DNA of 64,000 nt from Oceanobacter sp045430275 (lineage in GTDB: Bacteria; Pseudomonadota; Gammaproteobacteria; Pseudomonadales; Oceanobacteraceae). The DNA is taken from positions 124,001-188,000 of the forward strand of contig JAILXU010000003.1 in assembly GCA_045430275.1 (NCBI GenBank), given 5' to 3'. The notes beneath the pieces were generated by a model. The model saw nothing but the letters and a program-made list of their open reading frames with translations, searched no databases and was not told where the DNA came from. Below are positions 52,778 through 60,221 of the stretch, piece after piece; position 1 is the stretch's first letter; each line of letters begins with the position of its first letter. Position numbers and translations under genes: made by a program.

Positions 52778-52972
52778 TCAGATGCCGCCGAAGTCGTATT
52801 CATCCAGTTCACGTTCCAGACGGCGACGCTCCCGATGGGCTTCGATCACCCGGCGAGCGACCAGTTTGCGGGATTGCTGGTGGTTTCGATTGATCACCAT
52901 GTTGCCCTGATGATCAAACCGGACAACTTCTTCGTGGGACTTGAATGACGGGTTGTGCACTGAAACCTGCAT
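52778..52972 (-). CDS. Small conserved-looking basic protein
   Basis: A 64-residue protein with a good Shine-Dalgarno sequence (GGAG eight bases upstream). It begins MQVSVHNPSFKSHEEVVRFD, and the C-terminal half is a highly charged helix (ARRVIEAHRERRRLERELDE). The R-x2-IE-x2-RE-x-R-x-L pattern recalls small Pseudomonas proteins of the PA3496 type, but that is only a resemblance. It has no signal peptide and no membrane segment. Monocistronic, upstream of hexR's 3' end. Confidence 0.6.
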   Translation of the reverse strand: MQVSVHNPSFKSHEEVVRFDHQGNMVINRNHQQSRKLVARRVIEAHRERRRLERELDEYDFGGI

Positions 52973-53084
52973 GATGATGCTCCATGGCTGCGATACATAA
53001 CGACTTCATTGTTGAAGATCGAAATTGCAGAAGCATGACGATTTGCAGGCGCTTTGATGATAACCGGGAGCGGCTTTGCGTGGC

Positions 53085-53978
53085 TCAGTGCGTCGAGCGG
53101 TCGGTGTCGTTATTCAGGTGACGGGCGTTTGGATCGAGTCGCAAGGACTTGATGCTGCGCTTGATGGCGTTGAGGTGACGGGCAAATTCCGGCCCGCGAC
53201 GCTGGGTTACGGCTACGGCCAGCATGTCTATGATCATCAAATGGGCGATGCGTGAGGTCATCGGCGTGAACTGATCCGTGTCTTCCTCAATATTGATATG
53301 AATCGGCAGATCGGCGGCCTGTGACACAGCAGTATTGGCGGGAGCCAGACTGACAACCTGAGCACCGTGCTGTTGTGCCAGCTCAATCGAGTGCAGCAAG
53401 TCCTTGGTGCGACCGCTCTGGGAAATGGCCACTACCACATCGTTTTTCCCCAGCGTCACTGCTGACATTGCCTGCATATGCGGGTCACTGTAAGCCGCGG
53501 TGGCGACCTGCAGACGAAAGAACTTGTGCTGGGCATCGGTAGCAACGGCACCGGAAGCACCAAAGCCGTAGAACTCCACCCGGTTGGCTTCACTCATGGC
53601 GTTGGCAGCATCGCCCACCTGATGGCTGTAAAGCTGGGTCTTGATCTGGTGCAGGCGCTGGATGGTGGTGTCGGCAATCTTGTCACAAATATCGTCGATA
53701 CTGTCGGAATCGGCGATGGCAAACTGACCGATGTTATTGGCGATGGCCATTTCCTGCGCCACTCGCACCTTGAATTCCTGGAAGCTGTTGCAGCCAATTC
53801 CCCGACAGAAACGCACAATGGTCGGCTCGCTGACTTGCGCTTCCTGAGCCAGGTCGACGATGCGCATATGCATCACCTGCTGAGGTGCTTTGAGCACGTA
53901 TTCAGCGACCTTGATCTCTGATTTTCTCAACCTGGGAATGGCGGCAGCGATTTCTGAAAGAATTGGACTGTGTCCCAC
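53085..53978 (-). CDS. hexR: RpiR/MurR family regulator HexR
   Basis: Regulator of central glucose metabolism that senses 2-keto-3-deoxy-6-phosphogluconate in relatives. The start is placed at GTG 53978, which has AGGA upstream and fits the family N-terminus; a TTG at 54011 is also open. The 297 residues have an N-terminal helix-turn-helix (DLAQEAQVSEPTIVRFCRGIG) and a C-terminal SIS sugar-phosphate domain (EFYGFGASGAVATDAQHKFF; ISQSGRTKDLLHS). No glycolytic target genes are adjacent, so it acts on distant operons. Confidence 0.92.
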   Translation of the reverse strand: MGHSPILSEIAAAIPRLRKSEIKVAEYVLKAPQQVMHMRIVDLAQEAQVSEPTIVRFCRGIGCNSFQEFKVRVAQEMAIANNIGQFAIADSDSIDDICDKIADTTIQRLHQIKTQLYSHQVGDAANAMSEANRVEFYGFGASGAVATDAQHKFFRLQVATAAYSDPHMQAMSAVTLGKNDVVVAISQSGRTKDLLHSIELAQQHGAQVVSLAPANTAVSQAADLPIHINIEEDTDQFTPMTSRIAHLMIIDMLAVAVTQRRGPEFARHLNAIKRSIKSLRLDPNARHLNNDTDRSTH

Positions 53979-54190
53979 AAATACAAATCCTGAACGATAG
54001 ATATTCGACAAGAGTATAGTGACTAAAATTCACAAAGTCGCTGCTTATATCGTCGTGCTTCTATGATGCTTATTGGCCTGTACGCCGCTTGTCCGAAGGG
54101 CTGGTGCCAATGAGCCGGGAGTGCTCCCCCGAATTTTGCATTCATTCACAGTGCTCATATACTGTACAAAAACACAGTTCAGGATAGTCC

Positions 54191-56203
54191 ATGCGCCTGT
54201 TTATCGCCGAGAAACCGTCACTGGGCCGAGCCATTGCCGCCGTGCTTCCCAAGCCGCATAACAAGGGTGAGGGTTTTATTCGTGCCTCGAACGGCGACGT
54301 GGTCAGTTGGTGCATTGGTCACTTGCTGGAGCAGGCCGAGCCGGAAGCCTACAACCCGGTGTTCAAGCAGTGGCAACTGGATCACCTGCCCATCGTGCCG
54401 GATCAATGGCAGCTTCAGCCCAAGTCCCAGACTCGCAAGCAACTGTCGGTATTACGCAAGCTGGTGAAAGAAGCTCGCGAGCTGGTACACGCCGGAGACC
54501 CCGACCGGGAAGGCCAGTTACTGGTCGATGAAGTGATCAGTTATCTCAAGGTGTCGGATCAGAAACGCCGCAATATGAAGCGGCTGTTAGTCAGCGATTT
54601 GAACCCACAGGCGGTTACTCGGGCGCTGGGCCAACTGCGTTCGAATCAGGACTTTGTGCCCTTGTCCACATCAGCACTGGCTCGCAGCCGGGCTGACTGG
54701 TTGTACGGCATCAACCTGACGCGAGCCTGTACCATTCGTGGCCGTCAGGGCGGCTTGAAACAGGTGTTATCCGTCGGTCGGGTGCAGACGCCGGTACTGG
54801 GGCTGGTTGTACGGCGTGATCAGGAAATCCACCAGTTTGTCAGCCATCCCTACTACGAAGTGCGGGCCGCGATTCACCTGACGCCAGACGCCCCACTGAG
54901 TTTTTACGCTCGCTGGCAGCCCAGTGACGCCTGTGCTCCGCATCAGGATGACGAAGGCCGGGTGCTGAACCCGAAACTGGCCGAGACCGTTGCTCGCCGC
55001 ATTCGCAATCAGCCCGCCACGGTCGATAAGGTAGAGCGCAAGGAAAAGCAGCAAGCCGCGCCGCTGCCGTTTAACCTCTCGACCCTGCAAATCAATGCCG
55101 CCAAGGCGTTTGGACTCAGTGCCCAACAGGTGCTGGACGGGTGTCAGAATCTGTATGAAAAGCATCAGTTGATCACCTACCCGCGTTCGGATTGCAGCTA
55201 TTTGCCCTCCGATCACTTTGCCCAGCGCCAGTCGGTGGTCAATGCCATTGCCAGTGCTAACCCCAGCAATACCCAGCTCAACGATGTGGTTCAGAACGCC
55301 GATTTGTCGCGGCGCAGCAAAGCCTGGAACGACAGTAAGGTTGATGCCCACCACGCCATTATTCCGACCCAGAAAACGGCCAATCTGAATAACCTGCCCA
55401 AAGCCGAGCAGCAGCTCTACCAGATGATTGCCCGGCAGTATCTGTTGCAGTTTTATCCGCCCTTTCGCTATGCCGATACCCGGATTGAATTGATCATCGA
55501 CGGTGGTCGCTTTATCGCAACCGAGCGGGAAACGCTTGATCCGGGCTGGAAAGCGGCGATGCCGACACGCTCCGGCAATGCCAATACAAATGGCAGTTCC
55601 GATTCAGAGGATGGCGAGCTGCGCAAGCAACCACTGCCTAAACTGGAACCGCAGCAGGTCGTCTGGAGTGGCGAGCCGCAGGTGGATGAAAAACACACCC
55701 AGCCTCCGGCACACTTTACCGATGCCACCTTGCTGGCCGCCATGACCGGCATTAACCGCTTTGTAAAAGATCAGGCGCTGAAGAAAATCCTGAAAGACAC
55801 CGACGGACTGGGCACCGAAGCAACCCGCGCCAGCATTATCGAACTGCTGTTCAAACGGCAGTTTTTGCAGCGTCAGGGCAAACAGATACGGGCCACAGAA
55901 CTGGGCAGCGCCCTGATCAACACCCTACCGGAATCCACCACCGTGCCGGACATGACCGCCCACTGGGAACGACAACTGAGCGACATCAGTGATCGGCAGC
56001 TGAACTATCAGGGCTTTATGAACCCGTTACAGAACCGCCTGCAACAACTGGTTGGGGAAGCCTCCAATATTGATACTCAGGCATTTGCGGGCATCAAAAT
56101 GACAGCACCGCGTTCACGCAAAAGTGGCTCTGGGAAAAGACGTACCGGCAAAAGCAGTGGGGTAGTAAAAAGCTCTACGCGTCGTGGAGCTAAGGGGAAA
56201 TGA
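54191..56203 (+). CDS. topB: DNA topoisomerase III
   Basis: Type IA topoisomerase that resolves precatenanes and recombination intermediates. The 670 residues have an N-terminal TOPRIM (MRLFIAEKPSLGRAIA; HAGDPDREGQLLVDEV) and the active-site Tyr330 in ITYPRSD. The C-terminus is Arg/Lys/Ser-rich (SRKSGSGKRRTGKSSG), probably for DNA binding; zinc-finger cysteines are not seen there. Length and active-site position match E. coli TopB (Tyr328). Confidence 0.97.
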   Translation: MRLFIAEKPSLGRAIAAVLPKPHNKGEGFIRASNGDVVSWCIGHLLEQAEPEAYNPVFKQWQLDHLPIVPDQWQLQPKSQTRKQLSVLRKLVKEARELVHAGDPDREGQLLVDEVISYLKVSDQKRRNMKRLLVSDLNPQAVTRALGQLRSNQDFVPLSTSALARSRADWLYGINLTRACTIRGRQGGLKQVLSVGRVQTPVLGLVVRRDQEIHQFVSHPYYEVRAAIHLTPDAPLSFYARWQPSDACAPHQDDEGRVLNPKLAETVARRIRNQPATVDKVERKEKQQAAPLPFNLSTLQINAAKAFGLSAQQVLDGCQNLYEKHQLITYPRSDCSYLPSDHFAQRQSVVNAIASANPSNTQLNDVVQNADLSRRSKAWNDSKVDAHHAIIPTQKTANLNNLPKAEQQLYQMIARQYLLQFYPPFRYADTRIELIIDGGRFIATERETLDPGWKAAMPTRSGNANTNGSSDSEDGELRKQPLPKLEPQQVVWSGEPQVDEKHTQPPAHFTDATLLAAMTGINRFVKDQALKKILKDTDGLGTEATRASIIELLFKRQFLQRQGKQIRATELGSALINTLPESTTVPDMTAHWERQLSDISDRQLNYQGFMNPLQNRLQQLVGEASNIDTQAFAGIKMTAPRSRKSGSGKRRTGKSSGVVKSSTRRGAKGK

Positions 56204-56255
56204 TTAGAATTTTGAACACTCTCTACTGCGTATTTTGAAGGCTGGATCTGTGCAA

Positions 56256-56954
56256 TTAAGCTGACACAGAATTGTGAACACCCTCGACTTTATCCATCTC
56301 GATTCTTGAGCGAAGTTTTGAAACATCTTCCTGAAGCTGGTCTAAGAACTTTAGCATTAGGTCATTTGTTGCAATCGCTAGTTTGTTGTAAATTGGGATC
56401 CGATGCTCGCTGGCTTCATGTGATTCAACACCAGACTCGACAGCACGCATTTCAGCAATATCGGCTTCCTTGATGAATTGGGCAGCTTTCATTTGCAGTA
56501 CAGAAAAAGATTTTTCGAGTTCATTAGATATATATAACTGATTTTCAATTATCAGTTTTCGAAAGGAAGAATAAGTAGAATAGTATGCATCTCCAAATAT
56601 ATCTTCCTCATCTATAAGGAAGTTTTCATGAGTATCAGAGCAATGTTTATTCTTGATTTCGAGTAATAATATGTAGGTCTCGACACGCTTTTGGAAGAAA
56701 TCCTGATAAACCTCGCTCGAAATCCCCCCAAATTGTTCACGCTCCTGTAGTATGGAATTAGACTTTCTTTTGAGATCCTCTAGAACTAAGGTATTTTTCG
56801 ATCTCAAAGCTTCCAGCTCTTGAGTGAATTTTGCTGTAGTTTGCTTGGCAATCCGATCTGCCCATACTTTCCCTAAAAAATTTGTAAGGGCTGCAACAAT
56901 TATGGATGCGCCTCCTAGTGAGGCCATTATAGTTCCCACGATTTCCCAGCTCAT
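56256..56954 (-). CDS. Membrane-anchored coiled-coil protein of unknown function
   Basis: A 232-residue protein that I do not recognise. It has one N-terminal transmembrane segment (about residues 5-27, rich in Gly/Ala/Ile). A long charged coiled coil follows (TTAKFTQELEALRSKNTLVL, DLKRKSNSILQEREQF), then a helical domain (VYQDFFQKRVETYILLLEIK). Base composition is more AT-rich than topB. It sits beside the toxin-antitoxin-like pair in a short accessory island between topB and mesD. Similar architecture (TM plus coiled coil) occurs in some phage-defence proteins, but that is not evidence of function. Confidence 0.65.
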   Translation of the reverse strand: MSWEIVGTIMASLGGASIIVAALTNFLGKVWADRIAKQTTAKFTQELEALRSKNTLVLEDLKRKSNSILQEREQFGGISSEVYQDFFQKRVETYILLLEIKNKHCSDTHENFLIDEEDIFGDAYYSTYSSFRKLIIENQLYISNELEKSFSVLQMKAAQFIKEADIAEMRAVESGVESHEASEHRIPIYNKLAIATNDLMLKFLDQLQEDVSKLRSRIEMDKVEGVHNSVSA

Positions 56955-57138
56955 CTTGATGTCCTTATTTAATAATTTATATGGCCCGCAAAGCAGACAG
57001 CTTTCTTACTCGGCGTCCCTGAATCACGCTATCAATGGTTGAAAAAATGGTCAATCACTTATGATGAAATAGTGTTGTATGATGTGTTACGCTCGCACGT
57101 CGCTGGTATGGATCTAATAAATCCTACTGACTGAGCTG

Positions 57139-57552
57139 TTATTCACAGCACTCCAGCTTACCTAAAATCCAAGGCTCTACAAAATGCAGATACAAATTTT
57201 GTAAATATGAGCGCCACTTGTCGTTGTTATGGGCATCTGGGCCAAGGATGGTTAGTAACAGGTACTTTTCATCAATATCGTCGTATGCGTATAAGAGCCA
57301 GTAATCATTGTCAGGATCATTTATTTTTGTGGTTCGATAATAGAGTTGATGAATCGCTGACTTTCTTTTCCAGGCTTTTTCAAGGGATTTGGTCATTGCC
57401 AAATGAATATGGTGTACGTGAGGATGGCTCAATGAAGCGTCTCTCCCATAATAATCTGGGACATCCTTACCGGCTTTATAATCAGAGAAAGTGATTTTAT
57501 GTTCTTTCCAAGAGTCTATCTGCCTGAACAAACTGCAAGTATTTACAATCAC
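57139..57552 (-). CDS. YafO-like type II toxin
   Basis: A 137-residue protein whose centre matches the YafO mRNA-interferase family. DYKAGKDVPDYYGRDASL corresponds to the YafO GRDA region, HIHLA is present, and LLLTILGPDAHNNDKW matches the C-terminal LLxxILxPxxH pattern. It starts at GTG 57552, immediately after the TAA of the 51-codon upstream ORF (TAAGTG), implying translational coupling. YafO cleaves ribosome-bound mRNA in E. coli; activity here is inferred. The region is AT-rich and was probably acquired. Confidence 0.7.
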   Translation of the reverse strand: MIVNTCSLFRQIDSWKEHKITFSDYKAGKDVPDYYGRDASLSHPHVHHIHLAMTKSLEKAWKRKSAIHQLYYRTTKINDPDNDYWLLYAYDDIDEKYLLLTILGPDAHNNDKWRSYLQNLYLHFVEPWILGKLECCE

Positions 57553-57708
57553 TTATCGCAAGAATTCCTGCAATTCACTCTTGTGCTTTGGGAATTTTCC
57601 GTACTTTGCAAAGTACGCAAACTGGGCATCGCCTATTTTGGCTGCTGCTTTTACATCAGAGAACGTCGCTTTTTTAGTGGTCTTACTCTGTACTTTTAAC
57701 TGAGGCAT
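57553..57708 (-). CDS. Candidate antitoxin, 51 residues
   Basis: A short ORF directly upstream of the YafO-like toxin and below the size usually listed. It starts at ATG 57708 with a strong GGGAGG Shine-Dalgarno sequence, the best in this island. The product is basic: MPQLKVQSKTTKKATFSDVK at the start and KYGKFPKHKSELQEFLR at the end. It does not look like the Phd-type YafN that pairs with E. coli YafO. Its stop abuts the toxin start. Antitoxin function is inferred from position, size and coupling only. Confidence 0.6.
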   Translation of the reverse strand: MPQLKVQSKTTKKATFSDVKAAAKIGDAQFAYFAKYGKFPKHKSELQEFLR

Positions 57709-57814
57709 AAAACCTCCCAATTTTTGCTTGATCTTTTATTTTACTCAGTGACATTTGCACCTGCAAGCGTCGCTCGGATTCCCGCAATCAGTGGCATACA
57801 GGTGTTCAATAAAG

Positions 57815-57832
57815 GAGAGCCTTTCGGCTCTC
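57815..57832 (-). terminator. Hairpin downstream of mesD
   Basis: GAGAGCC-TTTC-GGCTCTC; on the minus strand it is followed by CTTTATTG, giving a modest terminator about 50 bases after the mesD stop. Confidence 0.62.
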
Positions 57833-57880
57833 ATTCAAACAATTATTTTCGGAAGCAACAGTCTGCTAAACCCCTGTCCC

Positions 57881-58909
57881 TCAAACCGACAGTTCCCGGC
57901 GAACGATGTCCGCGCCTGCGCTCAGGGCATTCAGTTTACCTCTGGCCACGTCACGAGACAGCGGTGCCATGCCGCAGTTGGTGCAGGGGTAGAGTTTGTC
58001 TGCATCGACGTATTGCAGTGCCTTGCGCAAGGTTGCGGCGACTTCTTCCGGTGTTTCAACAGTGTTGGTAGCCACATCAATCGCGCCGACCATAATCTTC
58101 TTGCCACGCACCAGTTCCAGCAGCTCGATCGGTACGCGTGAGTTGTGACACTCCAGCGAGATGATGTCGATATTGGATTGTTGCAGCCGGGGGAAGACCT
58201 CTTCGTACTGACGCCATTCGGAGCCGAGGGTTTTCTTCCAGTCGGTGTTGGCCTTGATGCCGTAGCCGTAGCAAATATGTACGGCGGTTTCGCACTTCAA
58301 TCCTTCGATGGCTTTCTCCAGACAGGCAATGCCCCAGGCGTTTACGTCGTCGAAGAAGACGTTAAAAGCGGGTTCATCAAACTGGATGATATCGACCCCG
58401 GCGGCTTCCAGTTCTCTGGCTTCCTGATTGAGGATTTTGGCAAATTCCCAGGCCAGTTTTTCGCGGCTTTTATAGTGATCGTCATACAGGGTGTCGATCA
58501 TGGTCATCGGCCCCGGCAAGGCCCATTTGATGGTCTGGTCGGTTTGCTGGCGCAGAAATTTGGCGTCCTCGACAAACACCGGTTTGGGACGGCTCACCGG
58601 GCCAACCACTGTTGGCACACTGGCGTCGTAGCGGTCGCGGATTTTAACGGTCTGGCGTTTCTCGAAATCAACGCCTTCCAGGTGTTCGATAAAGGTGGTG
58701 ACGAAGTGCTGGCGGGTTTGTTCGCCGTCGCTGACGATATCGACCCCGGCGGATTGCTGTTCCTGCAATGACACGCGCAGTGCGTCCTGTTTGCCGTGCG
58801 TCAGTGCTTCGCCAGTCAGTTTCCAGGGCGACCAGAGCTTTTCGGGTTCCGCCAGCCAGGAGGGTTTGGGCAAACTGCCAGCGGTGGATGTCGGGAAGAG
58901 TTTTTTCAT
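57881..58909 (-). CDS. mesD: Folate-independent methionine synthase MesD (core MetE-type)
   Basis: A 342-residue protein equal to the C-terminal catalytic half of MetE, without the folate-binding N-terminal half. Zinc-ligand candidates are His211 and Cys213 (HIC), Glu253 (LECHNS) and Cys312 (NCGM); DEPAFNVFFDDVN is also typical. Core MetE proteins paired with DUF1852 are the MesD family, reported to make methionine without 5-methyl-THF and to need oxygen. The DUF1852 gene lies 68 bases upstream on the same strand, so that assignment is favoured. The methyl donor is not known from sequence. Confidence 0.88.
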   Translation of the reverse strand: MKKLFPTSTAGSLPKPSWLAEPEKLWSPWKLTGEALTHGKQDALRVSLQEQQSAGVDIVSDGEQTRQHFVTTFIEHLEGVDFEKRQTVKIRDRYDASVPTVVGPVSRPKPVFVEDAKFLRQQTDQTIKWALPGPMTMIDTLYDDHYKSREKLAWEFAKILNQEARELEAAGVDIIQFDEPAFNVFFDDVNAWGIACLEKAIEGLKCETAVHICYGYGIKANTDWKKTLGSEWRQYEEVFPRLQQSNIDIISLECHNSRVPIELLELVRGKKIMVGAIDVATNTVETPEEVAATLRKALQYVDADKLYPCTNCGMAPLSRDVARGKLNALSAGADIVRRELSV

Positions 58910-58977
58910 AGTCGGGACTGCTTATTTGAATGAGGGATCGGCTCCCGCCCAGAAGGCGGGAATAGAAAGAGGCAGGC

Positions 58978-59955
58978 TTACAGCGCGTAATTGGCCGACC
59001 AGTGGTCGAGGATGTTCTGATACGGCTTGATAAAGTGCTCTTCGGCAAATTTGCCCTGTTGAATCGCCAATTGGCTGCGTTCTTCGCGGTCGTACACCAC
59101 CTGAGTCAGCGAGTGGTCACGGTGCTTCAGGCTTGGCTGATAACATTTGCCCGCAATGGCGTTGGCGTTGTAAATCTCCGGGCGGTAGATCTTCTGGAAC
59201 GTCTCCATGGTGCTGATGGTGCTGATCAGCTCCAGGTTGGTGTAGTCGTTCAGCAAGTCACCAAAGAAGTAGAACGCCAGCGGCGCAACGCTGTTTGGCG
59301 GCATAAAGTAGCGCACCTGCAAGCCCATCTTTTGGAAATACTGCTCGGTCAGTGACGACTCATTTGGCAGGTACTCGAAACCCAGCACCGGATGCTGGTT
59401 TTCGGTCTGATGGTAGACCTTGTTGTCCGACACGCTGAGGCAAATGACCGGCGGCTTTTTGAAGTTTTGCTTATAGGCGTTCGAGTGAACAAAATGCTGG
59501 AACAGCTTGCCGTGCAGCTCTCCAAAGTTCTCGGGAATGCTGAATCCGGGCTGGTCTTTATTATGATCCAGCAATAGCACGCTGAAATCGTAATCCCGCA
59601 CATAGGACGAGAAGTTATTACCCACGATGCCTTCGATACGCTCGTTGGTTTTACGGTCGATAATATGCGTTTTTAATATTTCAATGCTCGGGAAGCTCTG
59701 AGCCTGGTCTTCGATCTGCATATCGACCGATACGATTTCCAGTTCGACGGAGTAACGATCGCCGTTGGCGTTATCCCAATGTGCCAGCGCATTAAAGCTG
59801 TTGTCGATCATCTTCAGGGCATTGCGCAGATTTTCCTGACGGTGTTCACCACGAGCCAGATTGGCAAAGTTGGTGGTCGCACGGGTGTTGTCTGACGGGC
59901 GATAGTGTTCGTCGAAACCAATACTGTTGATGGAGAAAGTAAAATCTGTGCTCAT
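58978..59955 (-). CDS. mesX: DUF1852 protein MesX, partner of MesD
   Basis: A 325-residue cytoplasmic protein of the DUF1852 family, reported to be required with MesD for oxygen-dependent methionine synthesis. The start at 59955 (MSTDFTFSINSIGFDEHYRP) is the family N-terminus, and the upstream open codons do not fit. Conserved-looking stretches are NFANLARGEHRQENLRNALK, FPSIEILKTHIIDRKTN, GLQVRYFMPPNSVAPLAFYF and YRPEIYNANAIAGKCYQPSL. First gene of the mesX-mesD pair. A palindrome about 165 bases upstream may be its operator. Confidence 0.88.
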   Translation of the reverse strand: MSTDFTFSINSIGFDEHYRPSDNTRATTNFANLARGEHRQENLRNALKMIDNSFNALAHWDNANGDRYSVELEIVSVDMQIEDQAQSFPSIEILKTHIIDRKTNERIEGIVGNNFSSYVRDYDFSVLLLDHNKDQPGFSIPENFGELHGKLFQHFVHSNAYKQNFKKPPVICLSVSDNKVYHQTENQHPVLGFEYLPNESSLTEQYFQKMGLQVRYFMPPNSVAPLAFYFFGDLLNDYTNLELISTISTMETFQKIYRPEIYNANAIAGKCYQPSLKHRDHSLTQVVYDREERSQLAIQQGKFAEEHFIKPYQNILDHWSANYAL

Positions 59956-60120
59956 GATCCGGTGTCCTGTGTGCTGCGATAAACCCTGAATGTCTTTGGT
60001 GCTCTGTCCCATGTTCGTTGCTGATGCTCTCGGTCAGCGGTTGTTGTCGGGAGTTGAGCAGAGGTGGGTTTTATACCGGGATCTTTTCATGAAGAAAATT
60101 GACTTTATTTCACTTTTAAA

Positions 60121-60133
60121 TGAGAAGTTCTCA
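60121..60133. promoter_or_regulatory. Palindrome upstream of mesX
   Basis: TGAGAAGTTCTCA is a perfect palindrome around a central G, with the geometry of the MetR site TGAA-N5-TTCA (one change per arm). It lies in the divergent region between mesX and uvrD, about 165 bases from the mesX start. Confidence 0.35.
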
Positions 60134-60221
60134 CTTTTGTGGGGTGCGCTTGTTGGCAAGGTGTCGGCTGCTTCGTGTCTTCAGGGCATGAGACAGAGAC
60201 GTATTCTGGTACACTGCGGCG

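Noticed and set aside
53979..54011. TTG start for hexR
   Set aside because: The GTG at 53978 has an AGGA upstream and fits the family N-terminus; the TTG has neither.
56991..57134. 47-codon plus-strand stretch reading KQTAFLLGVPESRYQWLKKW onward
   Set aside because: It looks faintly coding but has no start codon or Shine-Dalgarno sequence and cannot be told from chance; at most a gene remnant.
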